A stretch of 64,000 nt of DNA. Source: Limonium bicolor. Its lineage: Eukaryota; Streptophyta; Magnoliopsida; Caryophyllales; Plumbaginaceae. Location: the NCBI GenBank assembly GCA_023374045.1, contig CM041780.1, positions 94,087,005 through 94,151,004 of the forward strand, in the 5' to 3' direction. The notes below the pieces were generated by a model that saw only the letters and a program-made list of their open reading frames with translations, did no database searches and was not told the origin of the DNA. Below, in pieces: positions 1 to 11,694 of the stretch. The position numbers and the translations under genes are program-made. Every line of letters begins with the position of its first letter. Position 1 is the stretch's first letter.

Positions 1-3000
1 GGATCATCTATCCTGAAAAATCCTCATACCTTATATTCAAATTATATATTAATATTTTCAGTGTCATAAAATAGATCAATCTAATCTCTTATGTAACTCA
101 GTTTCATCTAATAAAAGGTTCAAGGGTTTAAGTATCTAATTTATATTTACAAACCTTTTATAAGTTCTAGCCATTAATTACAACACTTATTTTTAACCTC
201 GCATTCTGAATATTGGTAATTAACGCATTTAATATTGCTTCTCTAATTTTAAGAAACTCAAGGATTATTATTTAGATTAATACATAATCATAGTTTAATA
301 TAGTTTTATATCCTAATCCTTTTATTGATCTTATCTTAAAACATTAAGTTATTATTCAATACTATAAATGTTATGAAATGATTAAATCTAGGCTTATTAA
401 TCCACTTCACAATTGGATGTAAAAGTGTTTATTTATTTTATTGTTAATTAGATAATAAGATATATTTGTTTAACATCTTTGTAATCTAATTACAAATTTT
501 TCTAAGTAATAACTTATTAATTACTTAACCCAATTATAGATTTACATTATGGTCATTGAGTAATAATATACATGTATTTTAATACGGTTTATATAAATCT
601 TAGAAATTCAAAGGTAACCCTTTAAGCTTAAATTCATAACCATAATTTAATACTACTCTTACAATACTCTTTTAGTAATATTATGTATAGATTTAGTTTA
701 ACTTATTAATTTCTTCATATTCTATTCTCTATCAGGTATTTTATTTCTTTTATTTTTTTTTGTTATCTATATATATTAGGATTTATTCAAGACATGCTTT
801 ATCTACATCCAATATATGGTTTATAAAATAAGTATTCCCTTAGTTTCAATTAAGTATATTAACTTCTATATTCTATAATTAATATAAATATAGATTAATT
901 TAATTCCTTGATTTAACCTAAGTTACTATTTTATTTCTTTTATATATATATGTATATATATACTTTTTTACTTGACTTAAAGTTGATACCTAAAGATATT
1001 TATTAACATTCTATATTAAATGTTAGTTTAGTCTTCTTATATTATTCTCAACCTATAAAGTTTATTAATAAGTCATACTTTAATTTTCGTTACATTAAAA
1101 ACCTTATATTATAAGGTAACTTACGAAAAATTTCAGGAATACAATTTTTAAACCTATTTCCTCTTATCTAAAAATTCTCAAATTTAATATATAGTAACTA
1201 TGATATTTTAGACATATTATAAAATTCTTATTTCATAAAAATATCTTTTTAATTTACCTAGATAATTCCATAATACTCAGAACTTGCAAAAATTATAACT
1301 TACGTTTAAAAACTCAACACCCATATTAATTTATATCAAAATAAACTAGATTTTATAAGTAGTCTGTGGTTAAAATTTCGGGTTAAAATACATTAGGGAA
1401 GGCAATTAAATAAATCCAACAAGTTAGGGTTTAATTCTGGAAATATTATAAATCTTAACCAACTTAAACTTCCCTGTTCTAATCTCGGCCGTCCGTTTCT
1501 AAAACCTACGATCGGACGGCCGCTATCCATCGAGTTCATCAGCGAATACAAAACAATACCCGAGTACTAATTCATTGTTTTCTCTCAACTCACTGAACCA
1601 AATCGACTGATTTTTGTTTCATTGGATTCGAAATTGAAAAACGAATCTATTGACACTGATTTCTACACATATAATGCAGTATTCTACGAGTTCGATTCTG
1701 GGTTCGAAGAGAATAGGGTTAATGTTGTTTTTGATTTCAATCTGACGAATTCTCCTGATATAGTACGTAATAGACTAAATTGATACAAGGGTTTGGTCGA
1801 CAATGAAAAATCGATTAGCAACATCGGAAGAATTGGAAGAAAAACTCACCGGAATCGCAACAACGGAGGAATTCGAATTCCGGTTTTCTGGAAAAAAAAA
1901 ACGAACTTTGAGCTATTCGAGTAGCGAACTTTGGAGATCTATAAAACACGTACTAGATTGAGTTAGGCCATGTTCTTGGGCTCATTAGAAAGAAGAAACA
2001 TAGCTCTACAGATTGATAGCCAGAACTTACTCTAACTCGCAATACACAGGAAGAAATCTAAACCGAAAGTTACGAGTTTATACCTTGCGTTTTCTTATGA
2101 TTTTATGTGATGATGAATCAGAAACTTTAGACGCCTCGCTCTCCCAATTGGTTACGAATCAGCCTTGGACATTAACATAAAGGTTGTAGAGGGATTAGAG
2201 ATCTACACAACGAGCTATAGAACGTTGATTTTCGTTCACAAAACGAAGTTATGATCAAACGAAGTTTACCTGATTTCAGCAAAATCTGGAAATCTGGGTT
2301 TTGGTTTCGCAGGGTGGCTACTTTGGATTGAATTTGCGGTCGATGTAGAATGATTTAGATGGTGTATGAGTAATGGTTGGAAAGAGGGATTATAGGAGAA
2401 GATGAAGAAAACCACTGGAAAACTCTCAAAGACGAGTGAGAATCGGTGTTTAAAGTTAGGGCAAAAACACTGATGGAGGTTAAGATACTTAGCGAATTTT
2501 ATGCTAAGTACCGGCGCACTGTGTGAGCTTGACACGTGGAAGTTTTCAAATTTTTGACTCTAAACTTCATTCCATCATAACTTTGGCTAGGATGATCCGT
2601 TTTTGACGTTCTTTTTATCGATTTTCATGGTTTTCCATAAACTATTTATTGGTACAGGTTTCATGGGCTAGTTTGACCATTCTCAAAAAGTCAACCCTAG
2701 AAAGGCTTAATAAGCTTTAAGGTTTATAGGATTTTATATTGATTTTTATGATTCAAATCAATGGTCCAAGTATTTCTAAAATCTTTGTAAATATTTAGAG
2801 TGTCTAAAATTTTTCCAAGATTTATTGACTTATAAATCTTGTTATTAAATTCATAATACCATATAATAAATTAATTTAAATTGTATTATTATTTAGGATT
2901 CAATCAAAGAAATCCCCTAAATAATTTTAAATAATACCATATAATAATTTGATGTTTAATAATATTATTAAGGGTTTTAATAAAAGAAATCCCCTAAATT

Positions 3001-3017
3001 AATTTAGGGGTATTTCA
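1..3017 (-). repeat. E-family LTR (E'), truncated by the window edge
   Basis: Reverse complement of the E LTR found at 4641-9800. Matching landmarks include the LTR start (TGAAATACCCC, reversed at 3007-3017), the terminal AT-rich palindrome (2991-3010), the CGGTCC/GGACGG block near 1490-1530 and AT-rich U3-like sequence to position 1. It ends abruptly at 3017 against the interior of an A-like element, so it is either a solo LTR or one end of an element leaving the window. No coding potential is credible; the small ORFs here are not conserved in the other E copies. Its opposite orientation to 4641-9800 makes a large inverted repeat of about 3 kb. Confidence 0.85.
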
Positions 3018-3347
3018 TACATGCTAAGACATGTTGTGTGGTATGTGTAATAGACGTTATTTAGACCTCGAGTCTTAAGGTTGTTATGTTACCCAGACCT
3101 ATGAGCCTGAATGTTGTTATGTTACCCAGACCTGAGAGTCTGAAGGTTGTTATGTAAGTATAAATGTTGTTAAGATACCCGGACCATTGAGTCCGAGGTT
3201 ATTATGTAAGTATGTTATGTTACGTATGAATGTGAATATGTTACCCGGACCGTTAAGTCCGAGGTTGTGATGTAAAGTATTTTTGGTTATGGAAGTTTTA
3301 TCTTGCAAGTAACCCCGTATTCTAATCCAATGATGCGAAGGAAGTGT
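3018..3347 (+). mobile_element. 3' interior of an A-like element (A') with a hairpin array
   Basis: Homologous, in reverse complement, to 16957-17330 of element A (for example the shared CATGCTATGACATG-like segment). It holds about five imperfect units of roughly 40-55 bp, each a small hairpin in which AGACC, CAGACC or CGGACC pairs with GTCT or GTCCG (about 3060-3270). Arm changes are partly compensated between units. No ORF. The left part of this element was lost or displaced by E'. Confidence 0.75.
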
Positions 3348-3384
3348 GAACTTCGAGGACGAAGTTCTTTTAAGGGGGGTAGAT
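3348..3384 (+). promoter_or_regulatory. Hairpin plus polypurine tract of A'
   Basis: GAACTTCG-AGGA-CGAAGTTC is an 8-bp stem with a 4-nt loop. It is followed at once by TTTTAAGGGGGGTAGAT and then the LTR start. The purine run is the expected plus-strand primer (PPT). The same hairpin with compensated changes precedes the PPT of A, B, C and E. Confidence 0.85.
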
Positions 3385-4640
3385 TGAAATACCCCAAACC
3401 TTGATATGTTTTTTAAATGTTAGACTATGGTATATAAAGGATAAAAGGTGCCTTATAAATGCTATTAAGTAAATTAAACCATAGTAAACACCATAAAGTA
3501 CTACTAACACAGTTTGAGCAAAAACATGCTCTGAGCTTGGAATGAACTTGGTTAGGACCCAAAGAGCCTACCAAGACTTAATAATATTTGATCATGATTT
3601 GAAAAGGCTAATTAAGTCCTTAGGAAACATTGGTAGACAATTTAAACCAATGAAAACACAAGAAAACACCATAAAGTCAATTTAAGCAAATACTGCTCTA
3701 GACTTGGTGTAACCTTGTATAATACCTAAAGGTCATTCTTAGACCTTAATAACATGATAATGAACATGTTAAATCAATTACTAAAGAAAACCAAGCTTGA
3801 AAATAAGTTAAAACACAAAATGTGCTTTAAGGAGTCTTAAAGCACATTTTTGAAAATTGTCTTGGAAATTGAGTTTTGAGTGGCTAAATTCCCATAATTA
3901 CTCTTTAATCAATATGGTACTACTTAGTATCACATTAGGAAGCCTAAATCAATGGGAAACCAAGAATTTCACAAATCTGTGCACTAATTAGTGAATAGTG
4001 CTCAAATAGAGCTAGTTTTGACTTAAGTCAACATAAGTTGTGTAACTGGTCAACAAAGGCCATATATATCTTATATATTGAAGGGGGAATGGTTTAAGGT
4101 GGGGAGTCACCAACCTAGTCAGCCAACTAAAGAAAGAAAAGAAATAAAGTAAAAGTTATTATTTACCTTTATAAGTCAAAATATCTTCTAAAGCTTGCCT
4201 CTCACCTCATTCTCTTCTTTTCTCCTTGTTCCCACCGTCTTCATCCTCTCCTCCCTTCTTAAAATCGTTTTTGCTACAGCACACCATACCATCTCCTTCG
4301 TCCATTGCTTATAACTCCTAGCTCCATGCTCCGAATTTAATTCCGAGACTACCGTTGTCTTAGTTAGAGTAAGCTCTACACTTCTATCTTTTCAAATCTT
4401 CAAGAACTCAATTTTGGTGCCATGGAGATTCACCATTGAAGGATCTTGAGCTCATATTTTCATGCCTTGTCATTCTCCTTAGCTTTAAGGTAAGGAAAAC
4501 CAAAGAAAAACTTCATTTCCTCTTCTTTTTGTATGTGAATGAGAATCACCTTGTAATGGTGTTTTCTCTTGCTTTGGTTTAGCTCCATATCAAAGTTAAA
4601 AGGGCTAGGTGGAGTCCTATCTTGCTACTTAATCCAATCC
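3385..4640 (+). repeat. 3' LTR of A', first 1.26 kb only
   Basis: Starts TGAAATACCCC right after the PPT and aligns with the reverse complement of the A LTR (16919 downward), including the GTGCTTTAAG palindrome (3822-3845) and the block near 4600 matching A near 15,700. It stops where element E begins at 4641. The rest of this LTR is not found in the window. Confidence 0.85.
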
Positions 4641-4647
4641 TGAAATA

Positions 4648-4677
4648 CCCCTAAATTAATTTAAATTAATTTAGGGG
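4648..4677. repeat. 30-bp perfect palindrome at the E LTR start
   Basis: CCCCTAAATTAATTT is followed directly by its exact reverse complement, seven bases inside the LTR. It is copied at 11702-11731. E' has a 20-bp version at 2991-3010. Confidence 0.95.
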
Positions 4678-7600
4678 ATTTCTTTTATTAAACCTTTAAT
4701 AATACTATTAAGTATTAAATTATTATTAAGGAATGAATATTAAATTATTATAAGGAATTATGAATATTAAATTATTATAAGGAATTATGAATATTAAATT
4801 ATATGGAATTGTGAAATTATTTAGGGGTTTTCTCCTATTTAACCCTAATTATTATACATTATTATATAGTATTATGAATTTAATAATAAGATTTAAAGTC
4901 CATAAATCTTGGGAAAATTTCTAAACACTCCAACTATATTATAAAGATTTTAGGAAGTGTTGGAACATTGTTTTGAAACATAAAAGTCAATATAAAATTC
5001 TAGAAACCTTAAAGCTTATTAAGCCTTGCTAGAGTTGACTTTTTGAGAATGGTCAAACCAGGCCATGAAAAACTATACCAATAAATAGGTTATGGAAAAC
5101 CATGAAGATCGATAAAAGAACGTCAAAAACGGATCATCCTAGCCAAAGTTATGCTAGATTGAAGTTTTGAGTCAAAATTTTAAATCTGCCACGTGTCAAG
5201 CTCACACGCGCCCACACTTGGATAGATTTTATCTCCACGATTTTCGGAACCGATTTTGCCCTATCTTACGACCTCCATAACTTTCTCATCTTTTGGAATT
5301 TTTGAGTGTCGTCTTTTGCATCTCTTCTCCTTAATCTCCTATTTGAAACCATAACTCATACATCTCCTAACTCATCCTACATCGACGGGAATATTGATCC
5401 AAAGTTGCCACCTTGAGAATTCGTAACCCAGAATTCTGGTTTTCTCTGAAATCTGGTAAACTTCGTATTGCCATAACTTCTTCGTTTCTCATCCAAATTT
5501 CATGTTCTTTAGCTCTTTTTGAAGAGCTCTAATCCCTCTACAACTTTCATGTTGATGACCAAAGCTAATTCTCAATCATATGGATATTAGGTGTCTAAAG
5601 TTCCGACCCCGATCTGGTCGCGTTTTGCCCAGAATTTTTCCAGAAAACGCAAGGTAAACTCGCAACTTCCAGCTGCGATTTCTTTCTTTGTAGTGCGAGT
5701 TAGGGTGAGTTCTTTGTTATCAATATGTAGAGGTAAGTTTAATCTTTCGATTAAGCCCTTACAAATAGCCTAACTCGATCTGTACTTCAAGTTATAGATC
5801 CTCAAAGTCGGCCCCGTGAACTGCTCGAAAATTCAAAGATTTCCAGAATTTTGAATTTAAATTGCTTCGTTATTGCAATTCCGGTAAGTTTTCTTCAAAT
5901 TCCTTCTACCTTGCTAATCTATTCTTCATTGTCGACCAAACCCATGTAACAATTTCCCCTATTATGCATTAGATTGAGTGAATTTGAAAGATTAAAATTC
6001 GAAACCGAAAATAAACCTAACATTCGAACCCAGAATCGAATTGGTTGAAAACTGCATTATAATTGGGGAAATCGGTATCATTAGAACCGAAATTCGATTA
6101 CGAATCCATAGAAACAAGAATCACTCGATTTCGTTCTGTAGATTAGGAGTTATCAGCGATTTAGTACTCGGGTTGCGATTTAGAATCGGGGAAGAACTTG
6201 AGTTTCAGGGACCGTCCGATCAGAGTTTAAAGGATTGGACGGTCCAGATTAGATCTGGCGATTTTAAGTTGTTTTAGGGTTTTATAAATTCCAGTAAATA
6301 GTCTTAACTTGTTGGGTTAATTTAAATATCTTCCCGAATGTATTTTGACTTGAAAGTTTAACCATAGATTCCTTATTTTATCTAGTTTATATTGATGTAA
6401 ATTATTATGGTTTTGGAGTTTTTAAACATAAGTTATGATTTTTACAAGTTACGGGTTTTCTGGAATTATTTGGCTAAATTAAAAAGATATTTTTATGAAA
6501 TAAAATTTTTATAATATGTCTAAAATGTTATAGTTACTGTATATTAAATTTGGGAATTTTTGGGCAATGGTAAAGGGTTTTAAAAATTGTATTTGTGAGT
6601 TTTTCATAAGAATAACTTATAATATATAGTTTTTAAGGTAATAAAAAATTAAAGTATAGTTGATTAATGAACTTTATAGGTTGGGGAAAATATAATAAGA
6701 CTAATTAACATTTAATACAGTATGTTTATAATGTTTTGGGTATTAACTTTAAGTGAAGTAAAAATTGTTACATATATTTATTATATATTTATATGAGAGA
6801 AATAATAGAAACTTATTAAGTCAAGGAATTTAACTAACTACATTTTATTTATTATATATAATATGGAAGCTAATATGTTTAACTAAAACTAAGGGAAATA
6901 CTTTATTTTAATAAACCATAAATCAGTTGTGGATATGTCTAAAAGATATTGAATATAATTAAACACAATAGAATTTCTTAAAGAATGTTCTGGATAAATC
7001 TTATACATGTAGATATATATATATGATAGATAGATACAATAAAAATAGATAAAGGAAATAACATTCCTATATAATAGGAAGGATATATATACGATAAATA
7101 AATAAATAAAAGAAATAAATACCTTATAGAAAATATAATATGAAGGAATTACGAGTTAAAATAAAACCTCTACATAATACTACTAATATAGAATACTATA
7201 TGAGGTGGTATTTTATGGTTATGAATTGAGTTTTTAGTTACCCTTGAATTCTAAGATTTATATAAACAGTATTAAAATACATGTATATTTTAGTCAATGT
7301 CCACAATGTAAATCTATAATTGGGTTAAGAAATTAATAAGTTAAATTTAGGAATATTTGTAATTAGTTTACATAAAGTGTTACACAAATAGATCTTATTA
7401 TAATTGATAATAAAATGAATGAAATACTTTTACATTTAAATGTTCTTATTATATAAACAATAATAAAGTAAATGAGTTACTTTTACATCTAAATGTGAAG
7501 AGGATAAATAAGTCTAGATTTAATCATTTCTTAATATTTATAGTATTGAGTAATAACTTAATATTTTGAGATAAAATCATTAAAAGGATTATGGTATAAA

Positions 7601-8383
7601 CTATATTAACTATGATTAGGAAATTACTCTAAATAATAATCCTTAAGTTTCTTAGAATTAGTTTAGCCATATAGAATACATTTATTACTAATATTCAAGA
7701 TGTGAGTTTATAATAAGTGTTGTACATAATAGTTAAAGATTTACTGAAAGGTTTATAAATAGAATTAGATATAAACCTTTATTTAGGGGAACTAAGTTAC
7801 AAACTGGCTATAAGGATTTACCTTTTGACACGGGAAATATTAATGTGTCATTTGAATATAAGGTATGGGGATTTTTCATAATAGATTATCTTATTAAATA
7901 ATTAACAATTTCACTTACGAACCAGAATTTAATTCTTTGATAAATTCTACTTTATGTAGATATATTGTCCATCCTAAATACAATAAAGGAAATTAATTTA
8001 TTAAGTTATTCCTTTGAAACCTTTGGTCTTGTAAGTAATATAAAATGTATTTAAGACATAAGTTTATTGAAGTTTAGTACAAAAGGATTATACATAGTTT
8101 ATAGAGAGTATGTGTGTAAAAATAAAACATTTAGGGGAATAAAGGTATTAAGCTTAAGGGTGATTATTGAGATTCTAAGACTAACTGAGTAATATAAATA
8201 CACTTAAGATATAAAGGTATTAATGTGAGAACTACGGTTAAGTATTAGTAGTGGATAAGAGTGAGGAATCTATTTAAGTTTGACTTAGGGCATAAGTTGT
8301 TGATGATAGATTACCTTTAATATTCTTCAGAGTACTGTTGATTGTTTACGCAAGTTGTCTAGAGTTGCTACAGCGTTATCCAG

Positions 8384-8520
8384 GTACGATTTCTCGTACT
8401 CAGCTTGTGGTGTTTTGGCCTTTATGGAATGTTTTGTACGATTTCTCGTACTCAGCTTGTTGTGTTTTGGACTTTATGGAATGTTTTGTACGATTTCTCG
8501 TACTACGATATTTTTGCTGG
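8384..8520 (+). repeat. 52-bp tandem repeat, about 2.6 copies
   Basis: GTACGATTTCTCGTAC, itself a 6-bp stem with a TTTC loop, starts at 8384, 8436 and 8488, an exact 52-bp period. The linking sequence (CAGCTTGTKGTGTTTTGG...) repeats too. Lies inside the E LTR; no coding sense is apparent. Confidence 0.9.
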
Positions 8521-8820
8521 TTGACTTGTGGAATGTTTTGGAAAACGCTAACTGACTTTAAGAGGATTTTCTAAGGAAAAAATGGTTGTGTGACTAACTC
8601 AGCTTGTGTGACTAACTGAGCCTTGGTTGTGGAACTCACTTGGGTATTGGTTTCTTCTACTTGGTTGCCCGTTAGGCATTGGCTGCTTAGGGTTTACGCT
8701 TCTGCACTCTGTAGGACTGAGTGTTTTGGTATTGCTCTGGGTAGTTGGTGATCTAGCGGGATTATTGGAAAGGTCAATCTTGGAAATCTTTCTTTCGACG
8801 TGCGCGCGTCTTTAATGGTA

Positions 8821-9160
8821 ACAGCAGGGGGCTGTATATCCCTCGCCCATAGGGGCATTGATATTTAACAGCAGGGGCTGTATATCCCTCGTCCATCAGG
8901 ACATTTTTAATTTAACAGCAGGGGGTGTATATCCCTCGCCCATAGGGGCATTGATATTTAACAGCAGGGGCTGTATATCCCTCGTCCATCAGGACATTTT
9001 CAATTTAACAGCAGGGGGCTGTATATCCCTCGCCCATAGGGGCATTGATATTTAACAGCAGGGGGCTGTATATCCCTCGTCCACCAGGACATTTAAATCT
9101 GACAGCAGGGGGCTGTATATCCCTCGTCCACATGGACATTGATATCTGGCGGTGGGGGCC
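8821..9160 (+). repeat. 47-bp tandem repeat array in the E LTR
   Basis: ACAGCAGGGG starts at 8821, 8868, 8915, 8961, 9008, 9055 and 9102, a period of 46-47 bp, with a degenerate eighth unit near 9149. Units alternate between a CGCCCATAGGGGCATTGATAT form and a CGTCCATCAGGACATTT form, giving a 94-bp higher-order repeat in the first six units. In each form the tail is self-complementary (CCCATAGGGG, TCCATCAGGA). Confidence 0.95.
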
Positions 9161-9800
9161 ATCTCTCCCAATTGAATTATTCCACTCTTGAGTTATTGGT
9201 TCTTGGATCTATCTTATTATTCCTAGTCCTTTGTGACTATCTGAGTCTTTATACTCCAAACGGGAATTGGTTCTAACATCAACAATGGATGCTTACTAAC
9301 TATGTGGTGTGACTACTTAAGTGGATGACTTATTTTGGAAGTTCTCTATCTCTATCTTTGTCTTGTTTTCTTTTCTCGTTAACTTGATTGTTTTGAGGTG
9401 CTTTATCTTTGTTTTACTTTTAAGAGTTTGTTTTCATGTTACTGTTTATTTTGAAGAGTTATGTTTTATAAGTTTGTTTTTGGAGAATTGTACCAGTTCC
9501 ATTCCAGGGAACTGACCCGCCCCTTTTGGGGTGGGCTGCTTGGTTTCATCTTGCAGGTACAAATTGAATTACAGGTGGCCACGAAGAGCATGAGTGATTG
9601 GGATGGGACTAGGTTTATGGAGAGTGAATGTATTTTATTATTGTTATGTTAATTTTAAGTTTTCTCGAAGTTCAGACCGTAACTTAGTTAATTGTAATGG
9701 TTGTAATTGGTGAGGTTGGTACCGGGTGTTTGGAGCCCGATGGTCTGTAGCACCTTTAGTTTATTTTCCGCTGTTGTTCTATTATTATAGGGGTGTTACA

Positions 9801-11282
9801 GAATTTTAAAGAATACTTTTGGTTGAAAACAGTATACAAATAAAACTTTACATAACTAAATTAGTATTGATGTTATGTGAAAGTACTTCAACTCCTTTAA
9901 AGTTTGAAAATAAATCTCATGAACTACTTGGTATCGATTTATTACCTAAAGATAATGTTTAAGATAAATCTTAAGTCTAGAAAATTATTAAGCTAACAAG
10001 AACTAGTAGCGTATTAGAAAAGATCAACATCTGAACTTGTAAAACACATTAAAACTCTATGTTAACTTTAGAAAGAAAACACATAAACCTAACACTCTAC
10101 GGGAAGTGCCTGGTGCGACGAACTCCTAGGCTGAAAGTAGTGGGGGTGCACACCCACTTCTAGAAGTTTATGGGCTAGACAAGCCTTGTCATCTAACCGT
10201 AAATAATCTTCTACGTAAGTGATGGATTGTGTTGAACTTGAGGAGGATTGGTAAGACGTTACCATCATGAAGTCTTAAGCTGGGCATATTTCATTACTAG
10301 CCACAATGAACAATTTTAAATTATATCTTAATATCCAGTATTAAATTCAAACATGTAAAGGGTTTATTGGGTTAAATCTTTGGTGAAAAATACCTATATA
10401 TGGAGGAAGGGAATTAAGTTTGGGTACTCCAAGATACAACATCTACCCCTGGTTGAATATAAAAATAAAAAATAAAAAATTGAGAGTAACTTAAAGATTG
10501 AAAATTCTCATGTTTACTTGGAAGTTTAACATTATACATGTATAAAAGTTTAAAAGACACACTAAGAGTGATATTTACCAAAAGCCACCATTGTCTAAGA
10601 GAGTACTAAGATTTAATAATTAGGAGAATACTTACATAGAACAAACCTTAAGAAAATAATTACCAAGAGTGAGTGAGTTTTCATTAGACTAGCTCATTTG
10701 ACTTAAAATTTTATATAGAGTCCCTACCTTAAAAAAATATAATATATAATTTTAAGATAAAGGAATCAGATTTTGGAAGAACTTCCTAAAATTCTGCCTT
10801 GGTGAAGCTATATAATAAGTAAATTTTATAAAGTAAACACTGAATGAATCGTCTAAAATACGATAGTTATTATAAAAAAAACAATTGAAACTTGAAAAGT
10901 CACAGGAAATATTTATCTTATAGAGTTTTAACATATGGTTGACTAATAAACCTTTGAAGAAAATTTTGGAAGATTATGGAGGATTATTAAATGATCGGGA
11001 ATATTATGTTAAACTACTCAAGTATGTTACACCTGGGTTATAGCTTAGTAATATAATTGATATGATAAATGATCGTATATTAACGTGTAATTCGTACCAG
11101 TCATTAAATGAATGGATAATAATCATAAGATAAAATTTTATAACCACCAAGGAAATACAAATACATAACAATCAAGAGATACAGATATATATAACGATAA
11201 TAGATATAGCCAACGGTGCAGTAAAATTTACAACAAAGCTGGTTAATAAGGTGTTGAATTCTTTGATTGTGCTGTTAGTAGC
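9801..11282 (+). mobile_element. Interior of element E, non-coding
   Basis: AT-rich sequence between the two E LTR copies. I find no gag, pol or primer-binding motif and no plausible ORF. A short GC-rich patch (10,100-10,210) includes the near-palindrome AGTGGGGGTGCACACCCACT. It could be a non-autonomous interior, or foreign DNA joined by recombination, since the PBS expected after 9800 is absent. Confidence 0.55.
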
Positions 11283-11325
11283 GGTACGAGGGCGTACCTT
11301 AGCTCTTTTAAGGGGGATATGCTGG
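11283..11325 (+). promoter_or_regulatory. Upstream hairpin plus PPT-like tract of E
   Basis: GGTACG-AGGG-CGTACC (6-bp stem) is followed by CTTTTAAGGGGGATAT. This is the E version of the hairpin/PPT module found just after pol in B and C and in the interiors of A and F. Confidence 0.8.
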
Positions 11326-11657
11326 CATACTCCTCCTTCGTTATCTCATCCGGATTATACCTCGTTGCATTGTTAGTAAAAGGAGAACAATATTAGCAGA
11401 ATGAGAGGTGCTTGTATGTGCTTGGCTGGTGTTTGTATGTGCTTGGTTTTTACAATATGACACAGTATGTGACTGTTGTTTTTCATCGTGATATGTCTTG
11501 GTATATCTTGGTTCGTTGTGAGTTTGAGTAATCTCGAGTGGAATGTTGTTATGGAAATGGATGGAAATAAAGGATTGGATTGGTATGGAATTTCATTGGA
11601 ATTATCATTGTCTTGGCACACCCGAAGCGGTGTGAGTTCCTACTAGTAGATTTTCTT
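11326..11657 (+). mobile_element. E sequence between the two PPT modules
   Basis: About 330 bp without a credible ORF. It contains a near-duplicated run (GTGCTTG-TATGTGCTTGG type) around 11,410-11,450 and corresponds in position to the inter-PPT segments of the other elements. Confidence 0.5.
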
Positions 11658-11694
11658 AAACTTCGAGGCGAAGTTTCTTTTAAGGGGGATATAC
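11658..11694 (+). promoter_or_regulatory. 3' hairpin plus polypurine tract of E
   Basis: AAACTTCG-AGG-CGAAGTTT is an 8-bp stem. It is followed by CTTTTAAGGGGGATATAC and then the LTR start at 11695. The outermost G-C pair of A and A' is an A-T pair here, so pairing is kept. Confidence 0.85.

Larger units (their letters stand above)
4641..9800 (+). repeat. 5' LTR of element E (5160 bp)
   Basis: Begins TGAAATACCCC and ends GGGGTGTTACA. Positions 4641 to about 7425 are repeated almost identically at 11695-14497, which identifies it as an LTR. It contains a terminal palindrome, AT-rich direct repeats (about 4715-4812), the 52-bp and 47-bp tandem arrays, and near 9494-9536 a pair of GC-rich hairpins equivalent to those in the other LTRs. 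The 78-codon ORF at 6041-6277 recurs only because it lies in both LTRs. No TGGTATCAGAGC primer site follows position 9800, unlike A, B and C. Confidence 0.9.

Noticed and set aside
2266..2535. 89-codon minus-strand ORF
   Set aside because: It lies in the E' LTR, and the matching regions of the other E LTR copies do not keep the frame.
6041..6277. 78-codon ORF identical to one at 13104-13340
   Set aside because: Both lie at the same place in the two E LTRs, so identity reflects LTR duplication and not protein conservation.
8821..9160. CRISPR-like pattern of repeats with spacers
   Set aside because: Whole 47-bp units repeat, including the supposed spacers, inside a plant LTR with no cas genes. 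It is a minisatellite.
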